A model generated the notes under the pieces. The model made no database searches. It worked only from the letters and a program-made list of their open reading frames with translations, and was not told the DNA's origin. Made by a program: the position numbers and the translations under genes. Below, in pieces: positions 11,473-24,429 of a stretch of DNA of 64,000 bases; positions within the stretch are counted from its first letter, which is position 1, and every line of letters starts with the position of its first letter. The stretch is from Varanus komodoensis (taxonomy: Eukaryota; Chordata; Lepidosauria; Squamata; Varanidae), in contig NW_025335505.1 of the NCBI RefSeq assembly GCF_004798865.1, positions 14,767,099 to 14,831,098 of the forward strand, given 5' to 3'.

Positions 11473-14400
11473 ATCTTTGGAGGTGTCTGGGCTCTCCATT
11501 GGCATAGTGCTCCTTTGACTGTAGATACAGTAATATGATCTGTTGCCAAAATTCCAGACAAGTGAGAATCCAGAGATGGGTTACTCCTAGCATTTCTATG
11601 CACAGATAGCAGTGCCAAACACTTTTTTCAAAATGTCAGGTGTGGCCATGGGACCAAAATTTTCCCTACCTCAATCTGAAGAGCAGTTGGCACCTGAAGA
11701 ACAATTGTTGATATTCTAACTTCAGAATGTGCATTCTTTTTTTACTCAAGGACCTATCATATGCACATTGGGGTGGGAGAGAGTTCTTGGTTATAGTTAG
11801 GGTTAAGGATGGGGGAAAACAGTCTATCTCAATTCAGAGTGGACTTTGACCCTCTTAAAAGAGTTTTTTTTTTTCAGTGAAAAATTAGAACTCTCAAAAG
11901 TTCTCCAGAAGTGAGTTCAAGGGTACATATTCAGTCTGTGCCAGCCCTCTTATATGCCAGTCTTCCTCTTTTCCCCTCACTTACCTATTCGCAAGGGAAG
12001 AAAGGGTCAATGAGAAACCAAGAGCTTCTCCTCTTTTGCTGCAACAAAGATATCTGAGTGAGCCCACATGTTGATGGATGCCCTGAGAATGTGAGCTTTC
12101 AGCTCCAATTCAATAGATCAGAACATTATTTTTAGGAGAAAAAAAGAAACAAAACAAGGCACAGACACACAGTTTGTATTGGGTAGGCATGTATGCTAAT
12201 ATAATCAATGTACTTTAAATATGGATATGCCACAATGAGAATTTCACTCCATTTAAGCTCAATGGGATTCCCTAAGTGTTTCTGTTCCAGTAAGAAGTGG
12301 TTAACTGTAGCAGTTTTTCCTCAGTTCTACAAATATTTTTGGGGTTCCACAATTTGCTCACATTGGTATGTGGGGACTGGAATGGGGTTGAAATCTGCAT
12401 AAATGGGGTCATACCTTTGTGTTTGAAGAGTAAGATTCTTTCAATGATCATTACAGGGAATATGCCTGTCTGAAAGGAAGGGAAGGGGAAAGAGAGAGAG
12501 AGATTAATGTAATGCTATCTACCTACCCACCTACTATCCCTTCTCCCAGTCAATGGGCGAGATAAGAGAGAAAAGCCTAAGGACAGGGAAATAGGTAAAG
12601 AAAGGCTCTGCTGCCATGAGCATGCCCTATCAGTCCTATCATCTAGTGGCAAATAATATTCTAAATATTGTTCCTAACTGGACATAATGGGGCCAGATTT
12701 TAAGCCCCATTATAAGTGGAAGGAAACCATGCTTTGTGGACCATTTCCTGCTGGAAGAGAAGCCTGAAGGGCCGGCCACTGCTTGAGATCAGGGTGAGTT
12801 CAAGATGAAGGCAAAAGACAAAATAATGCACCTTCTCATTCCTCAAACAAAACTGCCACCTGGACTGGTAGCTGAGACTCTCCTCAGCAGAACCTACAAG
12901 ACCCAGTTGTCTACCACACCTAAAGGCAGCAAGCTAATTGGCGGGGGGGGGGGGCATAACTTTGTGCTCCACCACCTAACTGTCATCTCACATAATTTGT
13001 CCCATGAACTGACTGTCTCACCCTGCCAAATGGTAGTATTGGTCCTTCTTGAGCCACCTACTTCTACCTGCAATCCCTTCCAGCTTTCCCAATGTGAGGT
13101 TTTTTATGATCTATTGGCATAGAGAGAGGTGGCTCCTTTATATATCTACAAAGATAAAAAGATGAAGCTGAAGTTACTCACATGTCCTGCTTTTCCCTGC
13201 AGGTTTGAACATCTAAAGTTACTCTTAAAGGATATGGCATATCACCTTCACTTTTATTCATATACCTTGTTTTCCTGGTGTGACCTCTTAACATACACAC
13301 ATAGGAGGGTTAGATGAAAGAATTACCAGATGCTCTGCTCTTTGACCTTTGGGAACATCATGAGCTTGTAGCTGTCACATCACAAATGAAAATGAGCTCA
13401 GTTGACTGAACCTTGCCCTTCGGGATGCTCATCGACATCATAAAAGGACCTTGTACTTTATTGCAGTTGTCAGCTTCTGTTCAGGAGAAAGCCATCTTTG
13501 CATTTGTGTGGGTGCTGAAAACTGGAAGCAAAGAAATGACATTGGGATATATTTAGGTTTTGGAAGTGATATTTGCAAATGCTGTAAACTATACTTTGGG
13601 GTTCAATTAAGCATGTGGAAAATGCCACCAGTGCTTAGGGATAACCCTACCGAAGTACCAATCATGCTAGCATTGTGGCAAACTATCTTGCCTTTGAAGT
13701 AAATTGGTCAGCATGACCTGGTATCCTTAAATTCAAGCAGCTTATACATGAACTAATTTCCAGAAAGAGGCTTGCATGCCTGAAAGCCGTATTCTCTGTT
13801 CCAGGAGCCCTTCATTTCCCTGTCTCTCACTGCCCCATTTTCCTGTCTCTGACTGTCCCATCCTGTTCCTCTTCCATTCCACAAATCTTTATTTGTTTAA
13901 AGCGTGCATTACTTTTTGGGAAAAAGCACAAAATACACATTATTTTTGTATGCTTTTAATGTTAGAAGGCACATGCCAGTGCATTCTAGCAAAATATGAA
14001 AAATGTAAAGAAATATGAAAACTGAAGAATAATTGAGTTCCAGATCTGGGAAGTGCAAATTAGGTCAGTTCATTTAAAAATTAGGAACAATGCTGATTTC
14101 TATCTTAAGGGTACAACATTTCAGGCTCAGAGCCCAAATATGGGCCTTTTGCAGGCCAAACGTAACCCTCTAGGCATGGCCTCTTCCCCAAGCCTCATAC
14201 CTTTTCTTTAGCCACTGATCGTTAGTTGCTTTCTGGATTTTGTGAATATTTGCCTCCATTGAAATACATATCCTATAGCTCAATTACTAGAAGAGCTTTA
14301 AGTTAACCCCACCCCCATTTGTTCTGACCACCTTGAAAGCTTCTCCAAAATGAATTTGACTGAGGACTGAAGGAAGTTCAACAAACCCATTCTAATTCCA

Positions 14401-14499
14401 AAGTTCACCAAAGTCACACATATCCAGGGTTACTTTTTCCCCCTGCTATCCTATAGTTTACAGGTAAGATCAATTGATGTCATAGTTAATGGTTGGGCT

Positions 14500-14765
14500 T
14501 GGACAACATTGGCTGAGTGCAATTTTTTTCAAGTTTTGTTTAAACGTGGGTTGTTATTGAAACATGAGTTACGTTTTTCCAAACCCAGCTGTACTAGCAT
14601 AATAATGAACTCACAGGAGAACCCATGGTCTGTTGTTGGGCCATGAACTGTGTTTTGTTCTTATGGTTTGTTATGTCACCTGGATTCAGACAACAGGATA
14701 ACCCACATCTGAATGATCCACTGTTCAATGACAACTCACGTGTATATCTTGAACCCAGCCAAATC
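14500..14765. repeat. Possible decayed dispersed repeat rich in TTTGTT and CATGG motifs
   Basis: Segments such as ACCCATGGTCTGTTGTTGGG, CTTATGGTTTGTTATGTCAC and GGATTCAGACAACAGGATAA recall, from memory, a 'CATGGTTTGTTG ... TGAATCCAG' type element seen in reptile genomes. The termini cannot be defined by eye. Confidence 0.3.
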
Positions 14766-16251
14766 ATTTGATGTATCTACAGGTTAATCCTTTACAGGTT
14801 ACATGGTGGAAAAAAGGTGAGTCTGCTCACTGTTAAACTCTGGCTTGCTATTAGGTTCTGTTGTCATTATTATTGCTCTTGCTGTTATTCCAAGCTATTA
14901 AAAATTTAGGGATATGCACAGACAGCCTCTCAAAATTTTCTAGTTCTTTTTGTGGGCAGAAGGGTTTAGGGGGTGGATTTCCTCAGGGGAACCCCATTGG
15001 CAGTGGTAGTAGCACAACTATTTTTGTTTTCTCTAAGACTGTTGCTACTGCTGAAATAGCTTGTCCATCATTCTGTATCATCGACAATGGCCTGCACTAA
15101 GGCAGGTATTAAGGCAGAAAAATGCCCCCACCCCCAAGGCTGCTAACGACAGAGAATATTTTGAGAAATTCTACAAGATTCCCTTAAACAGAGACAGATT
15201 TCAAATGCACAATCTGATAATTAGAAGAGGCTCATTCTCTTCTGTGGTGTACCCAGACACTCCCCAGTACAAGTATTTCTTTAGTATGACTGGACACACA
15301 AGAGAGAATTCCTTCATTGTACATGAATGAGCTTCATAGACTCAGACTTTTAATGCCTTGCAGCAGAATTCAATTCCATCTACCATATATCATGCCCTTA
15401 CTATTTCTTGTGGATAATTGCAGTCCTATTTTAAGAATAAGTATTACAGGAATCAGCTCTACCATATGTGATTTAGCCATCTGTTACCCATAACATCTTT
15501 ACTTTCATTTTTGGATATTGCTTTTCTAGCTAGTACTAATTTCAAGTATGAGGAGCAGAAACTGGTGATTCTTAATGTCAGTTGGACTGCTTATCCATTG
15601 CAGCTATGCCTGGTCCTGGACTCTGTCTTTAAAATAATTTCACCACTATGGAGCACCACTGATAGATTCTATGAAACTTGCAATAAAAGATGCGATGGAT
15701 AAGGAACTCTACTTGCAGAGGAATCACCAACCGTCCACAATTATAGGAATGCTATGCCTTATTCTTAAACCACTTTTTCTCATAGAAATCCATAATTTTT
15801 TATTGCCCTGTCAGTTGTCTCAGCAGTTGCAGCAAGAAATCACTGCCACTATTTTAATGTGTAAATAGTGGAAAGGACTGCAAAAGAAGTGTGGCCCATA
15901 ATAAGAAAACAAGGTATATTCTGTGAAGTGTCCATTAGAAGGCACCCTAATGAATGTGCAATTGTTTTAAAGAGAATAAGGATCTGGTGATATTAAAAGT
16001 AAAAGTCATTTAACCCCAATAAATTGCACAGAAATAAAACTGTCTGAAAATGAACATTGCACTTTTGAACAGCATATTCAGTATGTACTATTAAACCTAT
16101 TGATGCTAGGAAAGGTGTCTATGTGATTCAGATTCTAAACTATACAGAAAGCTTCCAGAGTTAGAAGAAGCTTCCAATGCAGAGAGCTGGTATCTATCTA
16201 TGGAGGTGGTGAAGAGCTTCACAGGGAAGCTGAGAGAGGAGGATGGAATTG

Positions 16252-16294
<43 letters not shown>
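16252..16294. repeat. (TTTA)n tail of the adjacent L2
   Basis: About ten TTTA units abut the 3' end of the minus-strand L2 copy. On the element's own strand they read (TAAA)n. Tails of this kind are typical of L2/CR1-group LINEs in reptiles, so this tract is best read as the element's 3' tail, expanded as a microsatellite. Confidence 0.9.
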
Positions 16295-16295
<1 letters not shown>

Positions 16296-18300
16296 GACTT
16301 TTATATGCTGTCACCACATGCCTCGGCATCTTGGAACAGCTCACAGCATACACAATTAAGAACAATAAAACAAATTCCATAAAATAATATAAAAATAAAA
16401 ACAAAAATATTAACGATAAAATATTAATTTTTAAAATAGCAATTAAATAAAAAGTTTTTAACCTGGCACCGAAAAGAATATAAACTTGGCACCAGGCACA
16501 CTTCTCCAGGGAGTGCATTCTATAATCTGGGCGCCACTGCAGAAAAGGCTCTGCTCTGGGTAGTTGTTCTTTTTATCTCCTTTAAAGAGGACTCCCGGAG
16601 CAGAGCCTCTCCCACAGATCTTAAGGGGCATGAGAGCATGTAAGGGAAGAGGCGCTCCTTCAGGTATCCTGGTCCCAAGCAATTCAGAGCTTTATAGGTT
16701 AAAACCAACACCTTGAATTGGCCCCAGACTTCAACTGGAAGCCAGTGTAGCTGGTAGAGAACCACCATTATATGAGAATAATGACCGGTCCCCGTCAGCA
16801 GCCTGGCAGCTCTGTTCTGTACTGGCTGAAGTATCTGGACTGTTTTCAAGGGCAGCCCCATGTGGAGTGCATTATACTAATCCAACTGGGAGGTTACCAG
16901 AGCATGAATCACCATTGCTAGGCAGTGCTTGTCCAGGTAAGGGTACAGCTGGTGGATCAGATGAAGCTGTAGGAAAGCACTCCTTGCCACCGCTGCTACC
17001 TGGGATTCCAGTGACAGGTCTTGGTCAAGGAGCACTCCCAAGCTGGGGACTCTGTCCTTTAGAGAGAGTACTACCCCATCCAAGACAAGGTCAAAGTCAC
17101 TTACCTGAAACCGCAATCCACCCACCAACAGGACATCTGTCTTATCTGGATTGAGGCTCACTTTATTGGCCTTCATCCGGCCTATTACCTCGGCCAGGCA
17201 CCAGTTCAGCACAGCCATCACCTCACTTGGAGTAGATGTACACGAGAGGTAGAGCTGGGTGTCATCAGCATACTGGTGACACCACAACCCAAACCTCCTA
17301 ATGACCTTTCCCAGCAGTTTTGTGTAGATGTTGAAAAGCATGGGGGACAAAATAGAGCCCTGTGGAATCCCATGGCACAACTACCACAGCACAGAGCTGT
17401 AATCCCCCAGCACCACCTTCTGGAGTCGGCCAACCATGTAGGAGCAGAATTACTGCCAAGCAGAGCCTCCTACTCCTAACCGGGCCAGCCTATCCAGAAG
17501 GATACCATGGTCGATGGTAACGAAACCTGCTGAGAGGTCCAGGTGAACCAACAGGGACGCACTCCCCCTGTCCCTCTCCCTGCACTGGTCATTGTACAGG
17601 GCAACCAAAGCAGATTCAGTTCCATAACCAGGTCTGAAACTGGACTGAAATGAGTCCAGATAATCCATTTCATCCAAAAGTACCTGGAGTTGTCCCGCCA
17701 CCACCTGCTCTAATACCTTGCCCAGAAATGGGATGTTGGCCACTGGACTAAAATTGGCAGCCACCTCTGGGTCCAGGGATGCCTTCTTCAGGATAGGCCA
17801 GATCACCACCTCCTTCAAGGGGGTAAGGACCCAACCCTCCCTCAGTGAGGCAGTAACAACCTCCCAGACCCATGGACCAATCCCATAACTGGCTTCTTTA
17901 AGTAGCCAAGAGGGGCAAGGGTCCAAGAGACAGGTGGTGGGAAGTACCATTCCAAGCACCTTGTCCACATCATCAGGCCACAATAACTGAAACTCATCCA
18001 ATAATGATGGACCAGACAGCGCTCTGGACACCTCCCGTACTGGATTCAAATCTACTGTGGAGTCCAGATCATGACAAATCTGAGCAACTTTTTCCCTAAA
18101 GTGCTGGGCAAAGTCATCACAGTGGGCTGCCAAAGGTGCGACCACTTCCTTCTCCTGGCCAGAATGCATCAGGCCTTGCACCACTCAGAAAAGCTCTGCT
18201 GAACAGCACTGTGAAGAAGTAATGAAAGTGGAGAAGTACTGCCTTTTCGCCGCCCTCACCGCTACACCATAGGCATGATAATGTGCACATAAGTAAATTG
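16252..18300 (-). mobile_element. L2-clade LINE, long 5'-truncated copy with RT and C-terminal domain
   Basis: This is a non-LTR retrotransposon read leftward. One reading frame runs from about 18184 to beyond 16520. In order it holds the pre-RT segment (PTTCLLDPCPSWLLK), the RT fingers (ILKKASLDP, FRPGYGTESALVALY), motif A (LVHLDLSAGFVTIDH), motif B (GIPQGSILSPMLFNIY), motif C (HQYADDTQLYLS, near 17260-17275) and the downstream signatures VQNRAARLLTG, LHWLPV and LVLTYKALN. The same frame carries four stops, at 17450-17452, 17381-17383, 16877-16879 and 16520-16522. I see no frameshift between 18184 and 16480. The endonuclease half is absent, as expected for 5' truncation. A 3' UTR with a GCTGTTCC...GAGGCATG stem and the (TAAA)n tail follow. 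The copy is inactive. Confidence 0.92.
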
Positions 18301-19365
18301 TTAGACTCATTGCAGGAAGAGGCAACACTTAGGGTCTCCAGTGTGGTACATGTGCACAAATATGCTCATACATTCTCTTCTTGGTAACCTTCTGGATCCC
18401 TTCCCCTCCCAACTTTTATTTTAACTATCTTTCATTTAAAACAAGCAAACAAACAAAACTGTGAGGCTGGTTTGTTGCAAAGTGAAGAGTCAAGTTCCAG
18501 TGTTCTCTTTATATCAAGAAAGCCCATAGATCTCATGTCTTGGAACATCAACTGTTTGCTTTCTGCCAAATGGAGCAGGAAAAGATGTCTTTAAAAGCCT
18601 GGCTGTTTGCATGGGGATTCAGATCCCAAGTACTTTGGGTTTTTCAGGAAAACCATTTATTTAATGTCACCCATTTGCTTTCTGGAAATCAGCGTTTCAT
18701 GAACAAGTCACCCTCACCATGGCAGCAATTTTGTGAATGGTCTGCCCCACCATGACAAGCATTTTGTAAGAGCACCCATGGCTCTCTCTTAACAATCTAA
18801 ATGGGCCACCTGACCCACAATGTCTACAGAGTCCTCAGGGACACTTTAGGAAGGCTTCTGTTCTTTGGCCTTTTAATAAGGAGGTGCTAACTTGCTGCAC
18901 CTTTTGAAGGGACACCTCCAGTCTTGGTTGGCTATGGTGGTGTGGTGCAAAGCCATGGAATATTTCTGAACATGCCATCCATTCTGGAAACAAGCTGTTA
19001 GAACAGAGCTTATTTGATAGAAAGGACACTTTTAATCTGTTTGGAACTTAAATGTCACATAGCCTTTAAGAACAGAAGCACCTTTGTACAGAAGACCAAG
19101 GATGAGAAAGACGTGTTTGGCATTAAGGCAGCTAGAGGCAAGGTGACTGAAGGAACAGTGGGAAGTTTCACCAGCAGCATTAAGGGGGAATACAACCTGT
19201 GAAAGATGTGGGAGGTTTGACATGAAGGGCAGAGGAGACATTGATTTAGGAAGTAGTTGCTAATAAGGCTGAATTGAGGAATGCGTACAGCATTTAAGAT
19301 CAGGAGGGCTGTGTTTGATGATACAGTAGGGACAATGTAGTCCTAGGATGCCCAGGGGAAAATTA

Positions 19366-19500
19366 TCCATTATTTATTTAATACATTTCTATAGCACCAC
19401 ATTAGCCTATAGGGCTCTCTGGGTAGTTCACAATTACACTAGGTTAAAAAAGATTAAAATAAATAAAACAATTTAAACGAAAAGTAATGATGAAAAACAG
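19366..19500 (-). mobile_element. L2-type LINE 3' tail
   Basis: Read on the minus strand, this ends in a short stem followed by (TAAA)-like sequence. On the plus strand the order is TTATTTATTTAAT, then CATTTCTATAGCACCACATT, then TAGGGCTCTCTGGGTAGTTC, then A-rich sequence. In squamates 'ACCGCCCAGAGAGC...TATATAAATG...AATAAATAAA' marks the 3' end of L2 elements. It is severely 5'-truncated and non-coding. Confidence 0.7.
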
Positions 19501-20888
19501 TACAATCATTGGTTTGGCAACAATAATATAATAAGATAACTCAACACCAAGGGAATCTTAATGGCATAGTAAAACCAGCTAACATTTCTTGAATAAAAAG
19601 AGCTTTATTTGGCCCGGAAAGACAGCCAGGATGGTTCCAGACGCACCCTGCTGGCGAGCTTGCTTAATTCTTTAGGGGATGGCTCCTGGAGAAGGACCTC
19701 AGATGAAGATCTTAATGGTCAGGGAGGAACATGTGGAGAAAGTTGAACCTTCAGGTAAATGGGACAAATGAGAAATGTGAAATGAACCTGTAGACATAAT
19801 ATGTGGCAAAGATTTGGATCCATGAAATGACCAACCAAGCAAGTTGGCAGAGGAGTGATTCCCCAGAGGTCTTGGACACAAGTGGCACACTACTGACAGA
19901 TAGTAGGGAATTTGATGGCTGGGAGTCAGGGAGCTACGATAATACAGTCCTGATGTTTCATAGTTGGTGGATTGTGTTGTCAGATGTTGTTATATAAACT
20001 GATCTAGGTTTTATATAAGCAAGAGTCTTTGCTACCAGATCCTGGCAGGAAAATTCTAAAGGGGTAAATATTGCCAAGAAACAGGGTGTGGACTGTTTAG
20101 CTGCTGTTTTTCACATATTGAATATACCAGAGTTTGTTCACAAGCTATGCAGAGATTTTGATGTCATCATACAAACCTCTAGGCAGCATAGTATACGTTA
20201 AGTCTTTCAGTTTTGCTTTATGTATCCAGAAATGTGAGCTCTAAATTTCAGAACATTAAAAGGGTTTGAAAGCATCACTTTATTTTTATCCTATTTCACA
20301 GACAGAAAAACTGAGCAACAAGTCTAATATGACTTCCCCTCACCACCATGTAAAGAGGTTCATGACTGACCTTTGGGCCATGTTCTTTCTCAACAAATCA
20401 TTGTCCTTATATTAAGCTCAATGAAGCTGTGCTGATTCATATCAGCTCAAGACCCGACTTGTAAAAGCTCACAGTTCTGGCTCAAAACACCTCTGCTCTA
20501 ATCAATAGCTGATGCCAGCAGTCCTTCTATAATTAATATAAATTACACTTGTGGCTCCATTGTGGGTATTTTTGATAGTGGTGATAGTGGTAATTTGCCA
20601 GATAGTCTGAAAAGAAAAATTAAAACCTTTGTCTAGAATTTATACTCTTGTCAGCTCAAGTTTAGAAGATAATGCATTAAAAAAAAGTTTCAAATCACAT
20701 TTGCAGTCAGATGAAATTGAAAAAAGGCCAACCTATTACTGGAAGGTAATGAGTCACAGTGATTCATGCAGCCTCTTGGTGGTTTCTATGTGAACCAATC
20801 AAACGAAAGGTCACAAAAGCCATTCACAGGGAAGAGGATCCTCAGCTTTGACTAATATAAAATCTGAAGTCATTAAATTGCCTAATGG

Positions 20889-20974
20889 AGCCTATGTGTG
20901 TCTACTCAGATGCAAGTGCCCTTACATTCAATGGTTCTTACTCCTGGGTAAGCAGGTGTAGGATTGCAGCCTAA
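20889..20974. repeat. Dispersed short palindromic repeat, squamate type
   Basis: It begins GAGCCTATGTGTGTCTACTC and ends TAGGATTGCAGCC, with TTCAATGG...TTACTCCTGGGTAAG in the middle. This is the layout of a widespread squamate element whose ends are partly complementary. It is related to the fragment at 962-1034. Confidence 0.5.
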
Positions 20975-21492
20975 CAGTAAGAAAAGAGAAAAACTGAAAA
21001 GCAGAATAAACACTGCCAAAATGGCGGCAGCGGCAGCAGCAACCAAAACTCCATACATGTTATACAAAAGTACAAGATTACAGAACTGTTAAATCAGTAA
21101 TTAAGACACATCTATCCAAACAATCTAATTTATGTTTCCGCAAAAAGTAATATATATAAAACTCAGGAACTACTGACAGAACAATTTAATTTAAAGGTAA
21201 GCCAGAAAAAGCATTGTTTTCATATCACTGCATGTCTTCATTGACATGAGTGTGTTAACTTGTGTGCATACATGTGCAGTAGTGGACATGAGTCCAATGG
21301 GTCATCTAACCAGAAGCATGTTGTCACTCATCAAATTTATTCATTGTCCTCTAGAAAAATGTATCTACTTCTAAAACAAGGAAATTCATTCCAATGCTCA
21401 TTTAAGTCCAAAAGCATAAAAGCTATTTTAATAGACATTGTTCTTCATAAACATAGGTACACACATCATAAAAAAAGATGCGTAGTTCTATA

Positions 21493-21883
21493 CAGGCAGT
21501 CCCCAGGTTACAAATGAGTTCTGTTCCTGAGAAAATGTAAATTCGTCTTTAAGTTGAATTTGTACATAAGTCGGTCACCTCCACATTTGTGGAGCTCAGG
21601 CATGCAGGACCCCCATGAAAGTGGAAAAACTGAAAAAATCTCTATCCCCTCCCCACAACTTAATAGTGTCTCCTCTTTGCATCAAGGAAATGGTAGAGAT
21701 TTCCCTTTCTGGATGGACAGAACAGGAAAGCATGCTTTGGAGGCCTCCCTATCTCCCCTTTTGCTTCCTCTCCCTCTGTGGTGATGACAATTTCCCCCAT
21801 TTTTTAATTAATAGGCTTTACGGCATTTGTTCATAAGTATAGATTGTTTGTAACTCGGATGTTTGTAACCTAGGGACTGCCTG
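21493..21883. mobile_element. Tigger-like (Tc1/mariner superfamily) MITE, 391 bp
   Basis: The terminal inverted repeats at 21493-21514 and 21862-21883 match at 21 of 22 positions and begin CAGGCAGTCCC. A TA dinucleotide flanks both ends (21491-21492 and 21884-21885), the expected target duplication of Tc1/mariner-type integration. Sub-terminal motifs (AAGTTGAATTTGTACATAAG near the left end, TTCATAAGTATAG and TTTGTAACTCGG near the right end) are also mutually inverted, as in many Tigger elements. No transposase frame is present, so it is a non-autonomous derivative. Confidence 0.88.
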
Positions 21884-21885
21884 TA

Positions 21886-24104
21886 CCAGCATCTTAGGAA
21901 GTAGATCATAATGCTAGCTCTAATGGGTTTACCTAAGAGAAAGAAGGTGGTTGGGGAAATTAGCACTACCTTATTTACAAATACTATGAGACTGCAAAAG
22001 ACTGCGAGGGAGCCAAGGGAGCTTGGGTTTGGTGACAATGTTGTTTCAGGGTTGAACATTGACTGATTTAGGGCAAAAGGAGAGGAAGCAGAACATAAAT
22101 GTTCATCATCTCATTTCAAAATGAGGCACCCATAAGACTTCACTTTCTGGTTGGCTGAAACAGAAAAATCTTATAACTGCAAATTGCTCAATATATTTGC
22201 AGCTCCTAAATATGAATTAAAAATAAACTAATTCAACACTCTTGAATATGCTCTTGCCCAGAAAGAGACAAAGGACGGTTATTCCAAAGATTTTGGTAGG
22301 TAGTGCTCACTAGCTCAACCAAATCTATGGCATGTGTGCCAAATGAATATATATTTTTAAAGGATCATGTTGATCTGGATATGGACATGTTTAGGATCTT
22401 CAGTGTCCTCTCCTTAACTTATTATACACCCATTCTGCCAACAGCTACATGTGCAAAGCTTCGACTGGAACATAGTGATGACAATTAAAGGAAGAACCTT
22501 TTGTGTATTCAGATAGAACACATCCTACCATTTCCAGCATTCCACAGCCAGTATTACTAGCTGGGAAATTCTGGGAGTTGTAGGACTTATTTTCTGAACA
22601 CACATAAGTTTGTGATTTAAGTTGTATTATCCTAATTTTGGCACCAATGAAATATCCTGGATATTTTGTAGGTACTATTGATGTTGACAGGTACAACTCT
22701 CCTGCATCTGGATCTATGCCCTGATGCTTTGTGAAAAATCAGACCATTTGTCAGCAAGCTTAAATTTTGCTTTAAGCTTTATGAAGAAGTAGAAAGAGTA
22801 TATGCATTTCTGAAAACGTATGCTTCATTCTTTTGATGTAACCTATAAAAGGAAGCTTTCACATCTCTGCAGGCAGACATATCTACAACATGAATCATCC
22901 ATCCATTAAAAGTGAATGCATGCCACTTGTGCAGGTGAGATTGCAGCTTCGTCGTGATATGTGAAGATACAATAGTTCAGTCTTATCTAATTCATCCATA
23001 GTTCATCCATCGGACAAGAAGATATTCTCTGCTATATCCCCTAGGCCAGTGTTTGCTCTGTGAAAGGATTTGAAGCTCAGTCTGTGTCAAGCACCACAAT
23101 CTGTCACGATAGCAGTGTAGAATGGTCTACACTGAAGCGGGTACCATCATCTCTACCCACTTCCCTCATTTTGTGCTGGTTAGGTCATGGCATAGGGTCA
23201 TCCCATTTCCATGCTTCCCAAGGTACCATATGGCTAGTGTGTAGCAGTGGGGTTGTCATGGATACTGTTGTCTTGCCTGTTTATAGCACAGCATTCTCAT
23301 TTGTTTTTCTAGCTGTATGGTGTTTTGTTTTATGATGTGACCTCTGCTACTGTACATGCATAAAATTATGTACACAATACAGAAGTTCTGCTATAATGGC
23401 TACAAATGTAGACTTGCTTTTCACTGTGGCTTTCTACTGATCCTTGATTTAATTGGACGATGCCAAGTTGTAGCGGTGTGTGTGGAATGGAATGTTCTCT
23501 CTATACACTTTTTTCCACATTATGCATAAGTTTCCAAACCTATATTATGCCTTCATCAGTATTCCAATATATTTTCTCTTTGACACTGTGCCCTTTTCCA
23601 AACTTAAAAGCCCCATGCACTAGTTTCATTATATAAAAGATGCTTCAGCATCTAATCAACAGCTTATGAAATCAGCCCAGCAAAAAAACTGTTTTCAGGA
23701 ATCTTATTTTAATTGGAATGCAAGAAAGGATTGGGATGCCAATTCCCACAAGGAACCTTCCATTTGTGTTTCAACAGAAGGATACATTTTGGTGAGCAAA
23801 TGGGGAGAAAATAGTGAGTTCTGTGTGATGTTTATTGATTTTGGTCCATTCAAAGTACCCCTTCATTTGTCTGGACTTCTGTGTTCTTCTATTGCTGGAC
23901 ATGTTCTCTTTAAGTGTAGTTTACTTGGTGTACCTCTAACAAATTAGAGGAGAAAGAAAAAGAAGTTACCCAAAGAGACATTTAGCAAACTGTTACTGAA
24001 CATATATTCTTTTCCAAGAGCGTCTTTTGAAATGTTCTTGATATAGGTATACTCATTGCTTTCAAATCAAATAAGGTACTGGGTCTCCTCAATTTAGCTT
24101 CAAA
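21886..24104. other. Non-coding stretch between MITE and CR1
   Basis: No gene is recognised. Apart from a small palindromic repeat at 22534-22585, the stretch shows no clear structure. Confidence 0.5.
22534..22585. mobile_element. Small palindromic MITE fragment
   Basis: CCAGCATTCCACAGCCAG at the left is roughly complementary to CTGGGAAATTCTGGGAGTTG at the right. The phrase 'GCTGGGAATTCTGGGAGTTGTAG' is a hallmark of short palindromic DNA elements in reptiles. The boundaries are approximate. Confidence 0.45.
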
Positions 24105-24427
24105 TACTTGAAAGACTGTCACACAGAGGAAGACCAGGATCGCATCTCAATCAAGCCAAGGTGCAGGTCATGGAATAATGAATTCAAACTAAAGGAAACC
24201 AGATTCCTGCTGGACATCAGGAAAAAGTTCCTGACTGCTAGAGCAGTATAGCACAGAACCAGTTACCTGGGGAGATTGTGGGCTCTCTCCCATTGGAGGC
24301 ATTCAAGAGACAGTTGGACAGTCATCTGTCAGAGATGCTTTAATTTGGAGTCCAGCATTGAGCAGGTGGTTGGATTCAATGGCCCTATAGGCCTCTTCCA
24401 ACTCAACTATTCTATGATTCTATAATA
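24105..24427 (+). mobile_element. CR1 LINE 3' end
   Basis: This 5'-truncated CR1 copy retains the end of the ORF and the 3' UTR. Diagnostic phrases are CTGGACATCAGGAAAAAGTT, CAGTTACCTGGGGAGATTGT, GACAGTCATCTGTCAGAGAT, GGTGGTTGGATTCAATGGCC and TCTTCCAACTCAACTATTCT. It ends with the CR1-specific tandem octamer ATTCTATG/ATTCTATA, which replaces a poly-A tail. It is non-coding as it stands. Confidence 0.93.
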
Positions 24428-24429
24428 AA

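Larger units (their letters stand above)
10690..16251. other. Non-coding stretch, no recognised gene
   Basis: This stretch holds a (GAAG)n microsatellite at 11420-11472, a short G run near 12943-12953, and a possible decayed repeat at 14500-14765. Open frames such as 12805-13122 and 15061-15330 have no motif I recognise and no splice context that supports them. Confidence 0.55.
18301..21492. other. Non-coding stretch between L2 and the MITE
   Basis: No gene is recognised. The stretch contains an L2-type 3' tail (19366-19500) and a dispersed repeat fragment (20889-20974). The block around 20560-20830 has few visible repeats, but conservation cannot be judged from one sequence. Confidence 0.5.

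Noticed and set aside
12943-12953. G run within a 105-codon frame (12805-13122)
   Set aside because: A homopolymer run with no partner G tracts for a quadruplex, and no support for the frame.
16867-17154. 95-codon plus-strand frame rich in Pro and Gly
   Set aside because: It lies antisense to the L2 reverse transcriptase frame and has no motif of its own, so it is a shadow.
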